The notes under the pieces were generated by a model, which made no database searches, was not told the origin of the DNA, and saw only the letters and a program-made list of their open reading frames with translations. 64,000 nt of DNA from Lacihabitans sp. CCS-44. Its GTDB lineage: Bacteria > Bacteroidota > Bacteroidia > Cytophagales > Spirosomataceae. The position numbers and the translations under genes were made by a program. The stretch is from the NCBI RefSeq assembly GCF_024343735.1, contig NZ_RJUE01000059.1, positions 62,001 to 126,000 on the forward strand. The letters run 5' to 3'. Positions 34,852 through 43,768 of this stretch are shown here, piece after piece (position 1 is the stretch's first letter; the number at the start of each line of letters is the position of its first letter).

Positions 34852-35262
34852 TTGAACAAAATATCAGTAATTAGGAAAGAACATTTCAACGCCGCTCATA
34901 GGTTATTTAACCCCGAGTGGAGCGATGAAAAAAACCAAGAGATTTTCGGCAAATGTAATAATCCCAACTACCATGGGCACAATTATGATTTGTTGGTAAA
35001 GCTCACAGGATATCCAGACCCAAAAACTGGATATGTATTTGATTTGAAAATACTTAGTGACATTATCAAGGAAAATATACTTGATAAATTTGACCACAAA
35101 AATCTAAATTTAGACGTAGAATATTTTAAAAACTTAAACCCTACAGCCGAAAATATAGTTGTAGTGATTTATGATGTTCTTCGTCAGAAGATTGATACAA
35201 AATTTGATTTAAAAATAACTTTATTTGAAACTGAAAGAAACTATGTTGAATACCCAGCTTAA
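34852..35262 (+). CDS. queD: 6-pyruvoyl-tetrahydropterin synthase / 6-carboxytetrahydropterin synthase (QueD)
   Basis: A 136-residue protein of the T-fold superfamily. Zinc ligands His16 (HFNAAHRL), His41 and His43 (NYHGHNY), catalytic Cys35 (FGKCNNPN), and TERNYVEY near the C-terminus. It converts dihydroneopterin triphosphate in queuosine or tetrahydropterin synthesis; the adjacent folE supplies that substrate. The start appears to be TTG at 34852, as no ATG is available and homologues start just before KEHFNAAHRL. A promoter-like TTATTTTG overlaps that codon, so the true 5' end is uncertain. Confidence 0.92.
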   Translation: MNKISVIRKEHFNAAHRLFNPEWSDEKNQEIFGKCNNPNYHGHNYDLLVKLTGYPDPKTGYVFDLKILSDIIKENILDKFDHKNLNLDVEYFKNLNPTAENIVVVIYDVLRQKIDTKFDLKITLFETERNYVEYPA

Positions 35263-35917
35263 GGCTATCCATGACCAAGAAATAGGCGATGATCATATCA
35301 TGACCAACATTGCCACGCCATTGAGAAAAGATGCCTTTGATATGTCTGATGACCAAAAAATAGAAGTCATCGCTGGCCATTTTAAAGAAATCATGCAAAC
35401 ATTAGGCTTAGATTTGACCGATGACAGCCTAATGGGAACTCCTAAAAGAGTAGCTAAAATGTATGTAAAAGAGCTTTTTTCTGGTCTAAATCCTGAAAAT
35501 ATGCCTTCTATTACGCTATTTGATAACAATTATAAGTACGATGAGATACTTGTAGAACGTGATATTAGTTTTTACTCCAACTGCGAACACCATTTTGTGC
35601 CGATAGTGGGTAAAGTTCATATTGGTTATATTTCGTCAGGAAACGTAATTGGTCTTTCGAAACTGCACAGATTGGTTAATCATTATGCCAGAAGGCCGCA
35701 AGTACAAGAAAGAATGACCATTCAAATCGGAAATGCTCTAAAAGAGGCTCTTAAAACGGATGATATTGCAGTTGTAGTCGATGCAGATCATTTCTGTGTA
35801 TCTTCAAGAGGAATCGCTGACCAAAGCAGTTCTACAGTGACTTCATTTTTTGAAGGTGCCTTTAATAATGCTTTGAAAAAAGAAGAATTTTTGTCTTTGA
35901 TAAAATTGAAAAACTAA
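35243..35917 (+). CDS. folE: GTP cyclohydrolase I
   Basis: A 224-residue enzyme opening GTP to dihydroneopterin triphosphate. Zinc ligands: Cys114 and His117 region (SNCEHHFVP) and the distal Cys in FCVSSRG. The segments GLDLTDDSLMGTPKRVAKMY and LSKLHRLVNHYARRPQVQE are hallmarks of FolE. The ATG at 35243 lies inside the last 20 bases of queD, so the two genes are translationally coupled and share a pathway. Two terminator-like hairpins follow. Confidence 0.96.
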   Translation: MLNTQLKAIHDQEIGDDHIMTNIATPLRKDAFDMSDDQKIEVIAGHFKEIMQTLGLDLTDDSLMGTPKRVAKMYVKELFSGLNPENMPSITLFDNNYKYDEILVERDISFYSNCEHHFVPIVGKVHIGYISSGNVIGLSKLHRLVNHYARRPQVQERMTIQIGNALKEALKTDDIAVVVDADHFCVSSRGIADQSSSTVTSFFEGAFNNALKKEEFLSLIKLKN

Positions 35918-35940
35918 ATAATATTTCTAAATTCTTTTGA

Positions 35941-35974
35941 AAACACAAAGTCAAATGGCTTTGTGTTTTTTTTA
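35941..35974 (+). terminator. Rho-independent terminator after folE
   Basis: A perfect 10-bp stem, AAACACAAAG (35941-35950) with CTTTGTGTTT (35959-35968), followed by a T-run. Confidence 0.85.
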
Positions 35975-35994
35975 TTTTGAATTTCTGAAATTAA

Positions 35995-36025
35995 AAAAAG
36001 CACCCTAAAAACTAAGGTGCTTTTT
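35995..36025. terminator. Bidirectional terminator hairpin between folE and dnaK
   Basis: AAAAAGCACC (35995-36004) pairs with GGTGCTTTTT (36016-36025); A/T runs on both sides allow function in either direction. Confidence 0.7.
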
Positions 36026-36127
36026 CGACTAAACCCATACATCTTAAAATAAATCCTAAATCCTTATGAAAAAAAATCCTCAGGCAGATTTATACAGCAT
36101 ATACGTGAAGCACGAAAAAAAGGTTGT

Positions 36128-36164
36128 AAAAAAAAGTCTGAACTAATTAAAGTCCAGACTTTTC
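36128..36164 (-). terminator. Terminator after dnaK
   Basis: On the minus strand a stem of AGTCTGGAC/GTTCAGACT type (36134-36160, one mismatch) precedes a run of eight T (36135-36128), 26 bases beyond the dnaK stop. Confidence 0.75.
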
Positions 36165-36189
36165 TGTATTTTTCAGAAACTTGATTCTC

Positions 36190-38094
36190 TTACTTTACTT
36201 CCTCAAAATTTACATCCGTAACGTTTTCTTCAGAAGTTTGAGCAGAACCTCCCTCAGCACCAGCGGCTGGGCCTTGTGCACCACCGTCGGCTTGTTGAGC
36301 ATTATAAATTTCTTGGCTAGCTGCCTGCCAAGCCGTGTTTATTTTCTCCATAGAGGCATCAATTGCAGCCAAGTCGCGAGTTCCATGAGCAGCTCTAAGC
36401 TCCGTCAAAGCTCCTTCGATAGCAGTTTTGTTGCCTTCTGAAAGCTTGTCGCCAAACTCTTTCAGCTGCTTTTCCGTTTGGAAAATCATTGAGTCAGCAG
36501 CATTCACTTTCTCGATAGTTTCTTTTTCTTTTTTATCAGCTTCTTCGTTGGCTTTAGCCTCGTCTCTCATTCTTTGGATTTCAGCATCTGAAAGTCCGCT
36601 CGATGCTTCAATTCTGATTTTTTGCTCTTTACCAGTACCTTTATCTTTGGCAGTAACGTTCAAGATACCGTTAGCATCCACGTCAAACGCCACTTCGATT
36701 TGAGGAACTCCTCTCATTGCTGGTGGCAAACCATCCAGGTGGAATCTTCCCAAAGTACGGTTTTGGTTGGCCAACGGTCTTTCACCTTGCAACACGTGCA
36801 ATTCTACCGAAGGCTGGTTGTCAGCTGCCGTAGAGAAAACCTCCACTTTGTTGGTAGGAATTGTGGTGTTGGCCTCAATCATTTTAGTGAATACGCCACC
36901 CATAGTTTCGATACCCAATGAAAGTGGAATAACGTCTAACAACAATATATCTTTAACTTCACCTGTCAATACACCACCTTGGATAGCCGCACCTATAGCC
37001 ACAGCTTCGTCAGGATTTACGCCTTTTGAAGGTTTTTTGCCAAAGAAAGCCTCTACTTCTTCTTGAACTTTAGGAATACGTGTAGAACCACCCACCAAAA
37101 TAACTTCTGATATTTGGCTGTTCGATATTCCAGAGTTTTTCATAGCTCTCTTACAAGGCTCCATCATTCTTTTGAAAAGACTGTCGGCCAATTGCTCAAA
37201 CTTAGCTCTTGTAAGCGACCTCACCAAGTGCTTAGGCACACCGTCCACAGGGAAGATGTACGGCAAGTTAATTTCTGCTTGAGTTGAACTTGAAAGCTCT
37301 ACTTTTGCTCTTTCGGCAGCTTCTTTTAGTCTTTGAAGAGCCATAGCATCGTGCATCAAATCCACACCTTCATCTGCTTTGAATTCTGCTGCAAGCCATT
37401 CAATAATCACTTGGTCAAAGTCATCACCACCTAGGTGAGTGTCTCCGTCAGTTGATTTTACTTCAAAAACGCCATCGCCAAGGTCAAGAATAGAAACGTC
37501 AAAAGTACCACCACCCAAGTCAAACACTACCACTGTCATGTCTTTGCCTTGTTTGTCGAGACCATAAGCCAATGCAGCCGCTGTAGGCTCGTTGATGATT
37601 CTTTTCACATCCAAACCAGCAATCAAACCAGCTTCTTTGGTAGCTTGACGTTCTGCATCGTTGAAATAGGCAGGAACAGTAATAACTGCTTCAGTGACAG
37701 TTTGTCCTAAATAATCTTCAGCTGTCGCCTTCATTTTTTGAAGAATAAAAGCCGAAATTTCTTGTGGAGTATATTGACGATCCCCAATTTTTACTCTTGG
37801 AGTGTCATTAGCACCTTTTTCTATATCGTAAGCTATTGTCCTCAACTCCGAACCTACCTCTGTATATTTTTTACCCATAAAACGCTTCACCGAAGCGATA
37901 GTGTTTTTAGGATTGGTAATTGCTTGTCTTTTTGCTGGGGCACCTACCTTCTTCTCGCCGTTATCTAAAAACGCCACAATAGAAGGAGTGGTTCTAGCTC
38001 CCTCACTATTGGCTATTACTACCGGTTCATTTCCCTCCATTACGGCCACACAAGAGTTGGTAGTACCTAAATCTATCCCAATAATTTTTCCCAT
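36190..38094 (-). CDS. dnaK: Molecular chaperone Hsp70
   Basis: A 634-residue DnaK. ATPase domain motifs [16 protein letters not shown] (about 5-20), [18 protein letters not shown] and [13 protein letters not shown]; substrate domain from about 385 ([17 protein letters not shown]) and a helical lid with a Gly/Ala-rich tail ending in the acidic TDVNFEEVK, matching the EEVD-like end of bacterial DnaK. It folds and protects proteins under stress, with DnaJ and GrpE, which are not nearby. Palindromic TGACA/TGTCA sites lie 70-100 bases upstream and may be regulatory. Confidence 0.98.
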   Translation of the reverse strand: MGKIIGIDLGTTNSCVAVMEGNEPVVIANSEGARTTPSIVAFLDNGEKKVGAPAKRQAITNPKNTIASVKRFMGKKYTEVGSELRTIAYDIEKGANDTPRVKIGDRQYTPQEISAFILQKMKATAEDYLGQTVTEAVITVPAYFNDAERQATKEAGLIAGLDVKRIINEPTAAALAYGLDKQGKDMTVVVFDLGGGTFDVSILDLGDGVFEVKSTDGDTHLGGDDFDQVIIEWLAAEFKADEGVDLMHDAMALQRLKEAAERAKVELSSSTQAEINLPYIFPVDGVPKHLVRSLTRAKFEQLADSLFKRMMEPCKRAMKNSGISNSQISEVILVGGSTRIPKVQEEVEAFFGKKPSKGVNPDEAVAIGAAIQGGVLTGEVKDILLLDVIPLSLGIETMGGVFTKMIEANTTIPTNKVEVFSTAADNQPSVELHVLQGERPLANQNRTLGRFHLDGLPPAMRGVPQIEVAFDVDANGILNVTAKDKGTGKEQKIRIEASSGLSDAEIQRMRDEAKANEEADKKEKETIEKVNAADSMIFQTEKQLKEFGDKLSEGNKTAIEGALTELRAAHGTRDLAAIDASMEKINTAWQAASQEIYNAQQADGGAQGPAAGAEGGSAQTSEENVTDVNFEEVK

Positions 38095-38166
38095 GATTTT
38101 CTGTCAGTGTATTTAATTAAAAATAATTACGATACTTATTTCACAATGAATATGCCAATGGTTTTT

Positions 38167-38193
38167 TTGTCAAATATTAATGACAAATTGTCA
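38167..38193 (-). promoter_or_regulatory. Palindromic sites upstream of dnaK
   Basis: Two overlapping inverted repeats: TTTGTC...GACAAA (38167-38187) and a perfect 13-base palindrome TGACAAATTGTCA (38181-38193). A further TGTCA...GACA pair follows at about 38204-38217. No HrcA-type CIRCE element is present. Regulatory role inferred. Confidence 0.4.
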
Positions 38194-38205
38194 CAAACGT
38201 ATCTG

Positions 38206-41091
38206 TCAATTAGGACAATTCTGGATTTTAGCGGAAAAAATCACGCCAGAATCGACAGTAAAGCCCGGACTTAGAATTATAGCATTGGCAGCATTGTATT
38301 GCACATTGTTGGTAGGAGAAATGATGTTTGTGGCTTGGATGGTATTACTGCTGTTAAAATTCAAAGGATTTATTCTTGAACTTAGGTTATCGGCGGTTGG
38401 AGCCAAAACCAAATTGCTCGTACAATTGGGTAATACATTTATGGTAATATTGTTAGAATACACTTGGCATAAATCCTTCTTACACGAAGCAAAATAAACA
38501 CCTGAGGAAGTTGGACTATATTGTACACTTGTAGTGTTTAAGCCTGAAAAGCTCCATGTCAGAACACTTGATCCATCACATGCATTTGAGGTAAAATTCA
38601 CTGCTGTTCCTGAGTTTACCAAAGACTTGTCGGCTGAAATCACTGGCGTTATAGTAGGTGGACTTGTGGTACCAAGAACAAAACCAAAAGTTTCTTCACA
38701 GGCAGGATTTCCAACTCCAATTTGATAATTCAAATTAAATACATCGGAAATATTTGAAAAAAACTCGCCTGTTGAAGCATTAATAGTAGCTGGAGGGCCA
38801 GAAGCAAATGAAAAAACGCCACCAGCTGGCACTAACAGTGTGGGTAAATAAGATCTGGAAACACAAAAATACCCATCTCCCTCATATTGGATAACTGGAT
38901 TTACTGAATTTAAAGATACCGAAACAGTAGAGGCTTCATTTCCAACTATATCAAAGGCTTTTACTCCAAACTGAATGGCATTTCCTGAACTCAAACCCGT
39001 GATAGTGTAAGTATTTTGTGTGTCAGAAATAGTATCTATTTTAATACCGTTTTTATATATATAATACCCACCAAGATCCTGATCATCAGTGGCGTGCGTC
39101 CATTGAAACGAAATACACTTGGTTAAAGTATTTATTGCGGCAAGATTGGTTACAGGTGAAGGATCTACATTATCGCCCAATGAACACATCAATCGTGCAT
39201 CGGCCCAAACGGCACGATTACAAGTCGTATTTGACCCTACTGGTTCTACTTTTAATTTGATAGAGCTGTAAGAAAAAACATTAACGTTCACCTCTTGCAA
39301 GGGAGTGTTTCTGTAAATCGTAGGACTCGTATAAAGCAAGGTTTCATTACCATAAACTTTAAAAACTACACCACCTGTGTTGTCACAAGCATTTGAAACA
39401 TCATCACTTATACCAATGTAGGACTTAAATTTATAGTATTGACCACTTGGAATTATATACTTAATCTCTGAATTATCCGCTACGCCTAGTCCTTTAGCAT
39501 AAACTTGACCTTTCAATACTATCGCACTTCCATCTCCATCTCCTGACGAACCGTTCGTTTTGTTTATTTCTATCGGTCCCAAAGCATTAGAAGCCGAAAT
39601 AAACTTCAAATCTGACAAATAAGCATTGGCTGAACAGCTTAATCCATTATTGGCCAAATTTAAGGCTTGGCCCACATTTACTTCACTGCTAATCTGTTGA
39701 TTACCGTTGGCAGTGGTAACCCAACAACGGTAAGTACCCGAACTAATCGTTAAGGTATTGGATGTTCCAAAAGTAGAATTTCCATACGCGAAATCTCCAC
39801 TTACCCATTTGTAAGAAGCATAACCAGAGGGCACGCTTAAGATTACTTGAGAAGAATTTACATAACTCACCGAAATAGTCGGAGGCGTATTGGCTGCGAC
39901 GGGATTGGAATTACTAAAAAATGAAGCGTTTAAATAACTTGACCAAGCATCAGCTAATAACGGCATTCCTACTATTTTTGAAAAATGCAAATTGATATTG
40001 TCCCTTGAACCTGCAACGGTATTATTGTTTATATTATCCGTTTCAGGTCCAGCAAATATTTGATTTGAATTATTTATTAAACCAGTTTGGGCTCCGGTGA
40101 TGACTCCAGATGCAGCTCCATCAATAAAAGAAACTCTAGAAATAACCCACGGCAAATTATTAGAAAAATCATTCCTAGATTTTGCAATTACATAATTCAC
40201 GTTTGACTGATACGTTGGAGCACTCACATTCTGAACCTTATCCGATTCACCCTGATGCCAGAGAACTGCTCTTGCTCCAAACAATGAGTTGTAATAATTT
40301 AAACCACGTTTAAAATTTGAATAAGGCATGCCAATTGAATATGGTCTTCCATTGTTTTCACTTAAAGTACTACAAAACTGTTGGCCACTGAAGATATTAT
40401 TTGTAGTACCGCCATCGGAACTTACTTTCCAATTATCAGAAGTAGAACCTGATGCACCAGAATTAAAAAAAGCTACAGGAAAACCTGTATTATTGACAAT
40501 ATTCTCACCAAGTCTTCCGTAGCACCAGGATGCAAAACCCGCTGTACTTGGCTTTGTCAATTCTAAAATTTGACTCATCACTGGCATGGGCAAATTTTCG
40601 TTTGAACAGTACACACCATAATCATGTGTAACAACCTTCTCGTTATTAGAAGCCAACCCTATTGGATTATTAGAGTTGTCAAAATATCCTTGCCCATTTG
40701 ACTGCCCAGCAATCATAAAAACATCGCCGATTCCCACTCGATTTATTGTTGTGGCTTCTAAAACGGTTCCACTTCTTACCGATCTAATTTCTAAGGTATA
40801 CCAACCGGCGGGCACATTACTAAATTGTCCATGAAAATATCCCATAATAGGGTTTTCTTGAATCACCGACCAATCATATCCAAAGATAGGATTCCCATTT
40901 GTAGGATTTAAGAGCCTTGCTTGAATGGAGGTAGCGATAGGCTGCGAGTAACTTCCACTAATAATCAAATTGGCTTGACTAGCACTATTTCGTTGATAAA
41001 CCGCATTATTTATGGGGTGAGAAACAGTAATCTGTGCAGAAAGCTTACTAAAAAGTAAAAATAAAATTATAATTTTTTGGGTTAATTTCAT
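38206..41091 (-). CDS. Large secreted SGNH/sialate O-acetylesterase-like protein with NPCBM domain
   Basis: A 961-residue secreted protein. Signal peptide 1-19 (FSKLSAQ). Early part: carbohydrate-esterase domain with block I FMIAGQSNGQGY (Ser nucleophile in GQSN) and VLWHQGESD, as in the sialate O-acetylesterase (SASA) family. Then an Ig-like segment, an NPCBM-like carbohydrate-binding domain (KGLGVADNSEIKY ... YKFKSYIGISDDV), a fibronectin type III domain (about 665-745), a PKD-like region and the C-terminal beta repeat ending AKIQNCPN, the same type of surface-sorting end as at 13021-15603. It probably removes acetyl groups from glycans at the cell surface. Confidence 0.82.
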   Translation of the reverse strand: MKLTQKIIILFLLFSKLSAQITVSHPINNAVYQRNSASQANLIISGSYSQPIATSIQARLLNPTNGNPIFGYDWSVIQENPIMGYFHGQFSNVPAGWYTLEIRSVRSGTVLEATTINRVGIGDVFMIAGQSNGQGYFDNSNNPIGLASNNEKVVTHDYGVYCSNENLPMPVMSQILELTKPSTAGFASWCYGRLGENIVNNTGFPVAFFNSGASGSTSDNWKVSSDGGTTNNIFSGQQFCSTLSENNGRPYSIGMPYSNFKRGLNYYNSLFGARAVLWHQGESDKVQNVSAPTYQSNVNYVIAKSRNDFSNNLPWVISRVSFIDGAASGVITGAQTGLINNSNQIFAGPETDNINNNTVAGSRDNINLHFSKIVGMPLLADAWSSYLNASFFSNSNPVAANTPPTISVSYVNSSQVILSVPSGYASYKWVSGDFAYGNSTFGTSNTLTISSGTYRCWVTTANGNQQISSEVNVGQALNLANNGLSCSANAYLSDLKFISASNALGPIEINKTNGSSGDGDGSAIVLKGQVYAKGLGVADNSEIKYIIPSGQYYKFKSYIGISDDVSNACDNTGGVVFKVYGNETLLYTSPTIYRNTPLQEVNVNVFSYSSIKLKVEPVGSNTTCNRAVWADARLMCSLGDNVDPSPVTNLAAINTLTKCISFQWTHATDDQDLGGYYIYKNGIKIDTISDTQNTYTITGLSSGNAIQFGVKAFDIVGNEASTVSVSLNSVNPVIQYEGDGYFCVSRSYLPTLLVPAGGVFSFASGPPATINASTGEFFSNISDVFNLNYQIGVGNPACEETFGFVLGTTSPPTITPVISADKSLVNSGTAVNFTSNACDGSSVLTWSFSGLNTTSVQYSPTSSGVYFASCKKDLCQVYSNNITINVLPNCTSNLVLAPTADNLSSRINPLNFNSSNTIQATNIISPTNNVQYNAANAIILSPGFTVDSGVIFSAKIQNCPN

Positions 41092-41122
41092 GACATTGTA
41101 TGAGAAGAAAGCACTTTACATC

Positions 41123-41157
41123 AAAAAAGCGTAGAAATCTAATTCTACGCTTTTTTT
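41123..41157 (-). terminator. Terminator after the DUF937-like gene
   Basis: AGCGTAGAA and TTCTACGCT form a 9-bp stem flanked by A and T runs; on the minus strand it ends in TTTTTT, 14 bases past the stop of the gene at 41171. It could also work on the plus strand. Confidence 0.75.
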
Positions 41158-41170
41158 ACAAATTCCTAAC

Positions 41171-41767
41171 TTATTTTTTTCCGAATAGTCCGCCTAAAAG
41201 GCTACCGAATAAACCGCCTCCACCAGAACTCTGACCTTGATTAGATGCTCCAGAAGCCAAATTTACCAAATCATTCATATCTAATTTTCCGTCTGCAAAT
41301 GCCCCAGCACCTTGGCTCAACAAACTTCCGAAGTCTATTCCAGAAGTCTTACCCCCAGACAGAACGTTCATAATACTTCCTGTATCTACAGAGCTATCAG
41401 CAGGATCGTTAGACTTACTTATAAGACCGCCCAAAACTGATGGCAACATGTTGGCCACAACACCTGAAGCGGCACCGTTTGAAAGACCAAACTTTGACAT
41501 AATGCTTCCGATAATATTTTGTGCTATTCCAGCTACCAAAGGGTTGCTCATCAAGTTACCGGCTTGGTTAGAATTTCCACCACCTGTTAACATTCCTAAA
41601 ATACTACCTAATCCACCTTGTGAATTTGCTTGGTTAGTCAAACCTCCCAAAAGACCCTGCATAACCTCTCCCATTACACCTTCGTTATGCTCATTAGGCA
41701 CTTCTGTATTTTCTACAACTGCTGTTTGTCCAGCTTGTTGAATCAATCCTTGCAATACTTCTAACAT
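41171..41767 (-). CDS. DUF937-like low-complexity protein
   Basis: A 198-residue protein rich in Gly, Ser, Leu and Asn. It resembles DUF937/YidB-type proteins: an N-terminal MLEVLQGLIQQ start, repeated GLL and GSIL segments, a central SKFGLSNGAASGVVANMLP stretch and a C-terminal GGGGLFGSLLGGLFGKK tail. No signal peptide is evident. Function is unknown for the family. It stands alone between terminators. Confidence 0.65.
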   Translation of the reverse strand: MLEVLQGLIQQAGQTAVVENTEVPNEHNEGVMGEVMQGLLGGLTNQANSQGGLGSILGMLTGGGNSNQAGNLMSNPLVAGIAQNIIGSIMSKFGLSNGAASGVVANMLPSVLGGLISKSNDPADSSVDTGSIMNVLSGGKTSGIDFGSLLSQGAGAFADGKLDMNDLVNLASGASNQGQSSGGGGLFGSLLGGLFGKK

Positions 41768-41860
41768 TTTGATACTGTTGGTTTTAATAAATTTTGTTTA
41801 AAATTATGAACTATCTCGTACAATTCCACAATATGACTTAAAAAATGTAGATTAGTAACA

Positions 41861-41888
41861 AAAAAAGACGCCAATTGGCGTCTTTTTT
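41861..41888 (-). terminator. Terminator of the rpmI-rplT operon
   Basis: A perfect palindrome, AAAAAAGACGCCAA/TTGGCGTCTTTTTT, 23 bases beyond the rplT stop, with an oligo-T end on the minus strand. Confidence 0.85.
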
Positions 41889-41910
41889 ACTAACAAAAAC
41901 TAGGTTCTTA

Positions 41911-42255
41911 TTATTTTACTTTTTCTACGATAGCTTTGAAAGCATCTGGATGATTCAAAGCCAAATCTGCCAAAACCTTACGGTTAAGCTCAATGCCTGA
42001 TTTTTGTAGTTTGTTGATAAATACTGAGTATGACATACCGAATGGCCTCACACCAGCATTGATCCTTACGATCCACAAGCTACGGAAATTTCTTTTCTTT
42101 TGCTTACGACCTATGTAGGCGTAAACTAAACCTTTTTCAACGGCGTTTTTGGCAACCGTCCAAACGTTTTTTCTTCTGCCGTAATAGCCTTTGGCTAATT
42201 TCAGCACTTTTTTGCGTCTAGCTTTAGACGCGACATGATTGACACTACGTGGCAT
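41911..42255 (-). CDS. rplT: Ribosomal protein L20
   Basis: A 114-residue basic protein of the large subunit ([20 protein letters not shown], then [20 protein letters not shown] and [16 protein letters not shown]), full length for L20. It binds 23S rRNA early in assembly and in many bacteria represses its own operon through the leader. It lies 86 bases downstream of rpmI; infC and thrS, its usual upstream neighbours, are absent here. Confidence 0.98.
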   Translation of the reverse strand: MPRSVNHVASKARRKKVLKLAKGYYGRRKNVWTVAKNAVEKGLVYAYIGRKQKKRNFRSLWIVRINAGVRPFGMSYSVFINKLQKSGIELNRKVLADLALNHPDAFKAIVEKVK

Positions 42256-42341
42256 AATTTTTTAGTTTTTTGAATCAGGCGTTCCGATTAGGGAAACTTC
42301 AAGGCCTTTATTCGGGTGAAACAATTGAACCAATTGCTGAA

Positions 42342-42536
42342 TTAATTATTCAACAAAGCTTTGATGCGGCTTTCGTCCGCAGAGCTAACTAGAGCTGACG
42401 ATGCAAGAACTCTCTTACGTTTCGTCGATTTTTTAGTCAAAATATGACTGTGGAAAGCATGCTTACGCTTGATTTTTCCAGTTCCAGTCAATTTGAACCT
42501 CTTTTTTGCTCCTGAATTTGTTTTTTGCTTAGGCAT
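42342..42536 (-). CDS. rpmI: Ribosomal protein L35
   Basis: A 64-residue basic protein starting [20 protein letters not shown], full length for L35, with the typical [14 protein letters not shown] segment. First gene of a two-gene operon with rplT. A good promoter lies directly upstream (42578-42608), so it is transcribed without infC. Confidence 0.97.
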   Translation of the reverse strand: MPKQKTNSGAKKRFKLTGTGKIKRKHAFHSHILTKKSTKRKRVLASSALVSSADESRIKALLNN

Positions 42537-42577
42537 TGTACAAAACAGATTAAGTGTATTAAAAGTAAATTGGGTCG

Positions 42578-42608
42578 CAAAATTAGGGAAAATTATCTAG
42601 AAATCAAA
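42578..42608 (-). promoter_or_regulatory. Promoter of rpmI-rplT
   Basis: On the minus strand TTTG (42608-42605), a 19-base spacer, then TAATTTTG (42585-42578): a perfect TTTG / TAnnTTTG pair at normal spacing, about 40 bases before the rpmI ATG. Confidence 0.7.
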
Positions 42609-42649
42609 TTTTGATTGGAATATTTGGTGTGATTTGAGTTGAAATTGTC

Positions 42650-42680
42650 ATAGTTGATAAATTCAAAATTTGTCAACTAT
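42650..42680. promoter_or_regulatory. Inverted repeat upstream of the Bro-N gene
   Basis: Arms of 14 bases with one mismatch: ATAGTTGATAAATT (42650-42663) and AATTTGTCAACTAT (42667-42680). It shares the core GTTGA-AA/TTGTCAAC with the palindromes inside (43019-43043) and after (43714-43746) the gene. The rest of the 310-base gap up to 42846 shows no other feature. An operator role is inferred. Confidence 0.5.
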
Positions 42681-42846
42681 AAAAGTTTGATTTATGAAGA
42701 ATCATCTATGCTGGCAGCAAAAGACTATAGGCCGTCCATCTTTTAGAAGGTACTTGCTAAAAAACTCAGCCGAAAAATTGAAGAAAATTATATAAGTTTA
42801 CAAGAAAAAAAAATCTAGCAACCAAAAAATCAAACTAAATTCAAAC

Positions 42847-43689
42847 ATGAATGATGTAAAATTATTTGAAAGTAAAAAAGTAAGGAGTCATTGGGATGTA
42901 GAACAAGAAGTTTGGTATTTCTCTGTTATCGACGTCATTGAGATATTGACAGATAGTAAAAATCCGAGAGACTATTGGTTCAAAATGAAGTTAAGGGTAA
43001 AAACCGAAGATGGGCTTGAACTGTCGACAATTTGTCGACAGTTGAAACTAAAGGCAACTGATGGAAAAATGCGAGAAACAGATGTTGCAGATACTCAAAC
43101 ATTATTACGTATCATACAATCCATACCATCTCCAAAGGCCGAACCTTTTAAGCAATGGCTTGCAAAAGTAGGCTATGAACGTATGCAGGAGATAGCCGAC
43201 CCCAGCCAAAGTATTGATAGAGTCAGAGAAAATTGGCAAAAATTGGGTCACAGTGAAAAGTGGATTCAACAACGCATGACTGGCCAAGAAACTAGAAATA
43301 AGTTGACTGACTATTGGAAAGAAAGTGGAGTTGAAAAATCTGACGAGTTTGCGTTACTTACCAATATCATCCATCGAGAATGGACTGGCTTGACCGTAAA
43401 AAACCACAAAGATTTAAAGGGCTTAAAATCTCAAAACCTGAGAGATCACATGAGTGAGGCCGAGCTGATTTTTACTGCATTGGCCGAACTTTCGACTCGA
43501 CAAATAGCTGAAACCGACGAAGCAAAAGGTTTAACAGAAAATGCCGTTGCAAGTAAAAAAGGCGGAAAAATAGCCAAAGATGCTCGCTTGAGACTCGAAG
43601 AACAAACTGGTAAAAAGGTAGTCAGTGGGGAGAATTTCTTGCCTCCTAAAAAGGTCAAATCTGAATTAACTAACAGTACTAAAGATTAA
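42847..43689 (+). CDS. Bro-N domain protein, DinD-like
   Basis: A 280-residue protein. The N-terminal 100 residues (VRSHWDVEQEVWYFSVIDVI, then TDSKNPRDYW) are a Bro-N domain, a DNA-binding fold typical of phage antirepressors and baculovirus Bro proteins. The C-terminal half (VEKSDEFALLTNIIHREWTG, SGENFLPPKK at the end) is of the type found in DinD-like proteins of chromosomes and phages. It is often associated with DNA damage responses or mobile DNA. A palindrome of the same type as the flanking ones lies inside the frame at 43019-43043. Autoregulation is plausible; partner genes are not seen. Confidence 0.85.
   Translation: MNDVKLFESKKVRSHWDVEQEVWYFSVIDVIEILTDSKNPRDYWFKMKLRVKTEDGLELSTICRQLKLKATDGKMRETDVADTQTLLRIIQSIPSPKAEPFKQWLAKVGYERMQEIADPSQSIDRVRENWQKLGHSEKWIQQRMTGQETRNKLTDYWKESGVEKSDEFALLTNIIHREWTGLTVKNHKDLKGLKSQNLRDHMSEAELIFTALAELSTRQIAETDEAKGLTENAVASKKGGKIAKDARLRLEEQTGKKVVSGENFLPPKKVKSELTNSTKD
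43019..43043. promoter_or_regulatory. Palindrome inside the Bro-N gene
   Basis: Perfect 12-base arms around a single T: AACTGTCGACAA (43019-43030) and TTGTCGACAGTT (43032-43043). It matches the GTYGACAA/TTGTCRAC pattern of the two flanking inverted repeats. Confidence 0.5.
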
Positions 43690-43713
43690 GAATACTTTGT
43701 AGTTGCATACTCT

Positions 43714-43746
43714 ACAGTTGACAACTTTTTGAAAGTTGTCAACTGT
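43714..43746. promoter_or_regulatory. Perfect inverted repeat after the Bro-N gene
   Basis: Arms of 15 bases, ACAGTTGACAACTTT (43714-43728) and AAAGTTGTCAACTGT (43732-43746), loop TTG. It lies 25 bases past the stop but has no T-run, so it is a poor terminator. Its arms resemble the inverted repeat upstream of the gene. Confidence 0.55.
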
Positions 43747-43768
43747 GTTATACTACTCTCCACCTTCC

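Noticed and set aside
35918-36189. Small RNA in the folE-dnaK gap
   Set aside because: The gap is explained by three terminator hairpins; no promoter or extra structure is visible.
43714-43746. Rho-independent terminator of the Bro-N gene
   Set aside because: The stem is perfect, but no T-run follows on either strand; better explained as a protein-binding or recombination site.
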